Shown here: one piece after another, positions 6,370-7,156 of the stretch
Layout of the letters: each line of letters begins with the position of its first letter
Numbering within the stretch: the stretch's first letter is position 1
Assembly: GCA_027296805.1 (NCBI GenBank)
Contig: JAPUIR010000409.1
Location: forward strand, 1-7,156
DNA length: 7,156 bases
Reading direction: 5' to 3'
DNA from: Chloroflexota bacterium
GTDB lineage: Bacteria; Chloroflexota; Dehalococcoidia; Bin125
Position numbers and translations under genes: made by a program
Notes under the pieces: model-generated
What the model saw: the letters and a program-made list of their open reading frames with translations, nothing else
Told to the model about the DNA's origin: nothing
Databases searched by the model: none

Positions 6370-7156
6370 CCCTCGGCGACGCGCTCTCGCACGCGGGGCA
6401 GGATCTCATCGACGAGGCGCTGGTATTGATCGCGCTGGTGCCAGCTCGTGGCGCGCAGGGTGATCGACTTGGCGCCTTCGTGGGCGAGCGCCGTGAGTTG
6501 GTCGACGACTTCGTCCGGGCTGCCCGCGGCGGTCCAGGCGGCCACCATCTCCGGCGAGAAGACGGGCCCGTAGTACTCGTCCAGGAAGCGCTTGGACTCC
6601 TCGAGGCAGGTCTGGCGATCGGAGCCGATGCTGAAGTTGTGATAGGCGATGTTGGGGAAGGAGGCGGCGTCGCGGTTCTCCTGGGCGAGAAAGCCTTCGA
6701 TCTTGCTCCAGTTGGTCTTGAACATGCCGGGGAACATCTGCACGGTCATCCAGCCGTCAGCCATGCGGGCGACGCGATGCAGGGCGCGCTCCCAGACCTG
6801 GGGCTGGCTCTCGGAGGGGAAGGGGTTGGAGGCGATCCAGACGGGGCAGGGATCCTGGACGGGAAGGGGCTCGATGAAGGCGTCTTGGAGCGATCGCCAG
6901 CGGCCCTCGTGGGTGACCTTGCCGCCCGCCCAGAGGGCGCGCACGAGCTCGATGTTCTCCTCTAGGCGTGAGGCGCGTTCCTTGTCGAGGACGCCCCAGT
7001 TGGCGCCTTCAGCGGCGCTGGCGCCGCCGCGCACGATGCCGGTGCAGGCCGCCAGCAGCATGCGCCCCTGGGAGATGAAGTCGAGGGTGGCCCATTGGTA
7101 GGCGAAGACGAAGGGGTCGCGCACAGGGAAGGAAGCCATGCAGCCGACGCCCAGGG
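6366..7156 (-). CDS. Luciferase-like (LLM class) flavin-dependent oxidoreductase, N-terminus outside window
   Basis: This is the C-terminal part, about 262 residues in view, of a bacterial-luciferase-like TIM-barrel oxidoreductase that uses FMN or F420. The frame stays open from the ATG at 7139 to the window edge (upstream codons read LGVGC), and family members have about 80 more residues before this point, so that ATG is internal and the true start lies outside. Counting from that Met, visible family features are AYQWATLDFISQGRMLLA (13-30), RLEENIELVRALWAGG (58-73) followed by VTHEGRW (75-81), PVWIASNP (99-106), RVARMADGWM (122-131) and a late GSPDEVVDQL (206-215). Substrate and cofactor choice cannot be decided: the N-terminal strands are missing. 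Such genes are strikingly amplified in SAR202 Chloroflexota, where they are proposed to oxidise resistant organic matter; applying that here is inference. It is convergent with PEPC. Confidence 0.88.
   Translation of the reverse strand, partial: LGVGCMASFPVRDPFVFAYQWATLDFISQGRMLLAACTGIVRGGASAAEGANWGVLDKERASRLEENIELVRALWAGGKVTHEGRWRSLQDAFIEPLPVQDPCPVWIASNPFPSESQPQVWERALHRVARMADGWMTVQMFPGMFKTNWSKIEGFLAQENRDAASFPNIAYHNFSIGSDRQTCLEESKRFLDEYYGPVFSPEMVAAWTAAGSPDEVVDQLTALAHEGAKSITLRATSWHQRDQYQRLVDEILPRVRERVAEG

Noticed and set aside
7137..7139. ATG as the start of the LLM oxidoreductase
   Set aside because: The frame continues upstream to the window edge as LGVGC, which fits the expected family sequence before the AYQWATLD region, and the protein would lack its N-terminal strands. 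The gene is treated as partial.

Overview
This is a GC-rich bacterial window with strong G/C at third codon positions. It holds four protein-coding genes, three complete and one cut by the right edge. No RNA gene, CRISPR array, transposase or phage gene is visible. Three traits together suggest Chloroflexota, perhaps Dehalococcoidia or SAR202-like. The secreted protein carries an N-terminal Trp-rich domain (an FRWD...FWLR pattern) that I associate with exported Chloroflexota proteins. There is a luciferase-like flavin oxidoreductase of a type abundant in SAR202 genomes. There is also a cytosolic S9 peptidase beginning APYGxW. This assignment is an inference; no 16S or marker gene is present.

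Layout from left to right. A minus-strand gene (4-1119) encodes an exported collagen-like protein: signal peptide, Trp-rich domain, 37 uninterrupted Gly-X-Y triplets rich in Asp, and an unrecognised C-terminal domain. A 214-base gap holds its leader and a stem-loop just behind the next gene. A minus-strand gene (1334-3292) encodes a complete S9 prolyl-oligopeptidase-type serine peptidase. A 170-base divergent spacer holds two adjacent inverted repeats and a 13-bp tandem repeat. A plus-strand gene (3463-6369) encodes a complete phosphoenolpyruvate carboxylase (PEPC). A minus-strand luciferase-like monooxygenase (LLM) gene (6366 to beyond 7156) converges on it, and the two stop codons overlap within the four bases TTAG.

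The genes do not form an obvious pathway. PEPC is central anaplerotic metabolism, feeding oxaloacetate to the TCA cycle and Asp-family synthesis. The S9 peptidase probably trims peptides in the cytosol. The LLM enzyme probably oxidises an unknown organic substrate. The collagen-like protein acts outside the membrane. I see no convincing new multi-gene system. The best candidate for something little described is the Asp-rich collagen-like protein, followed by the structured and repetitive PEPC/peptidase spacer.
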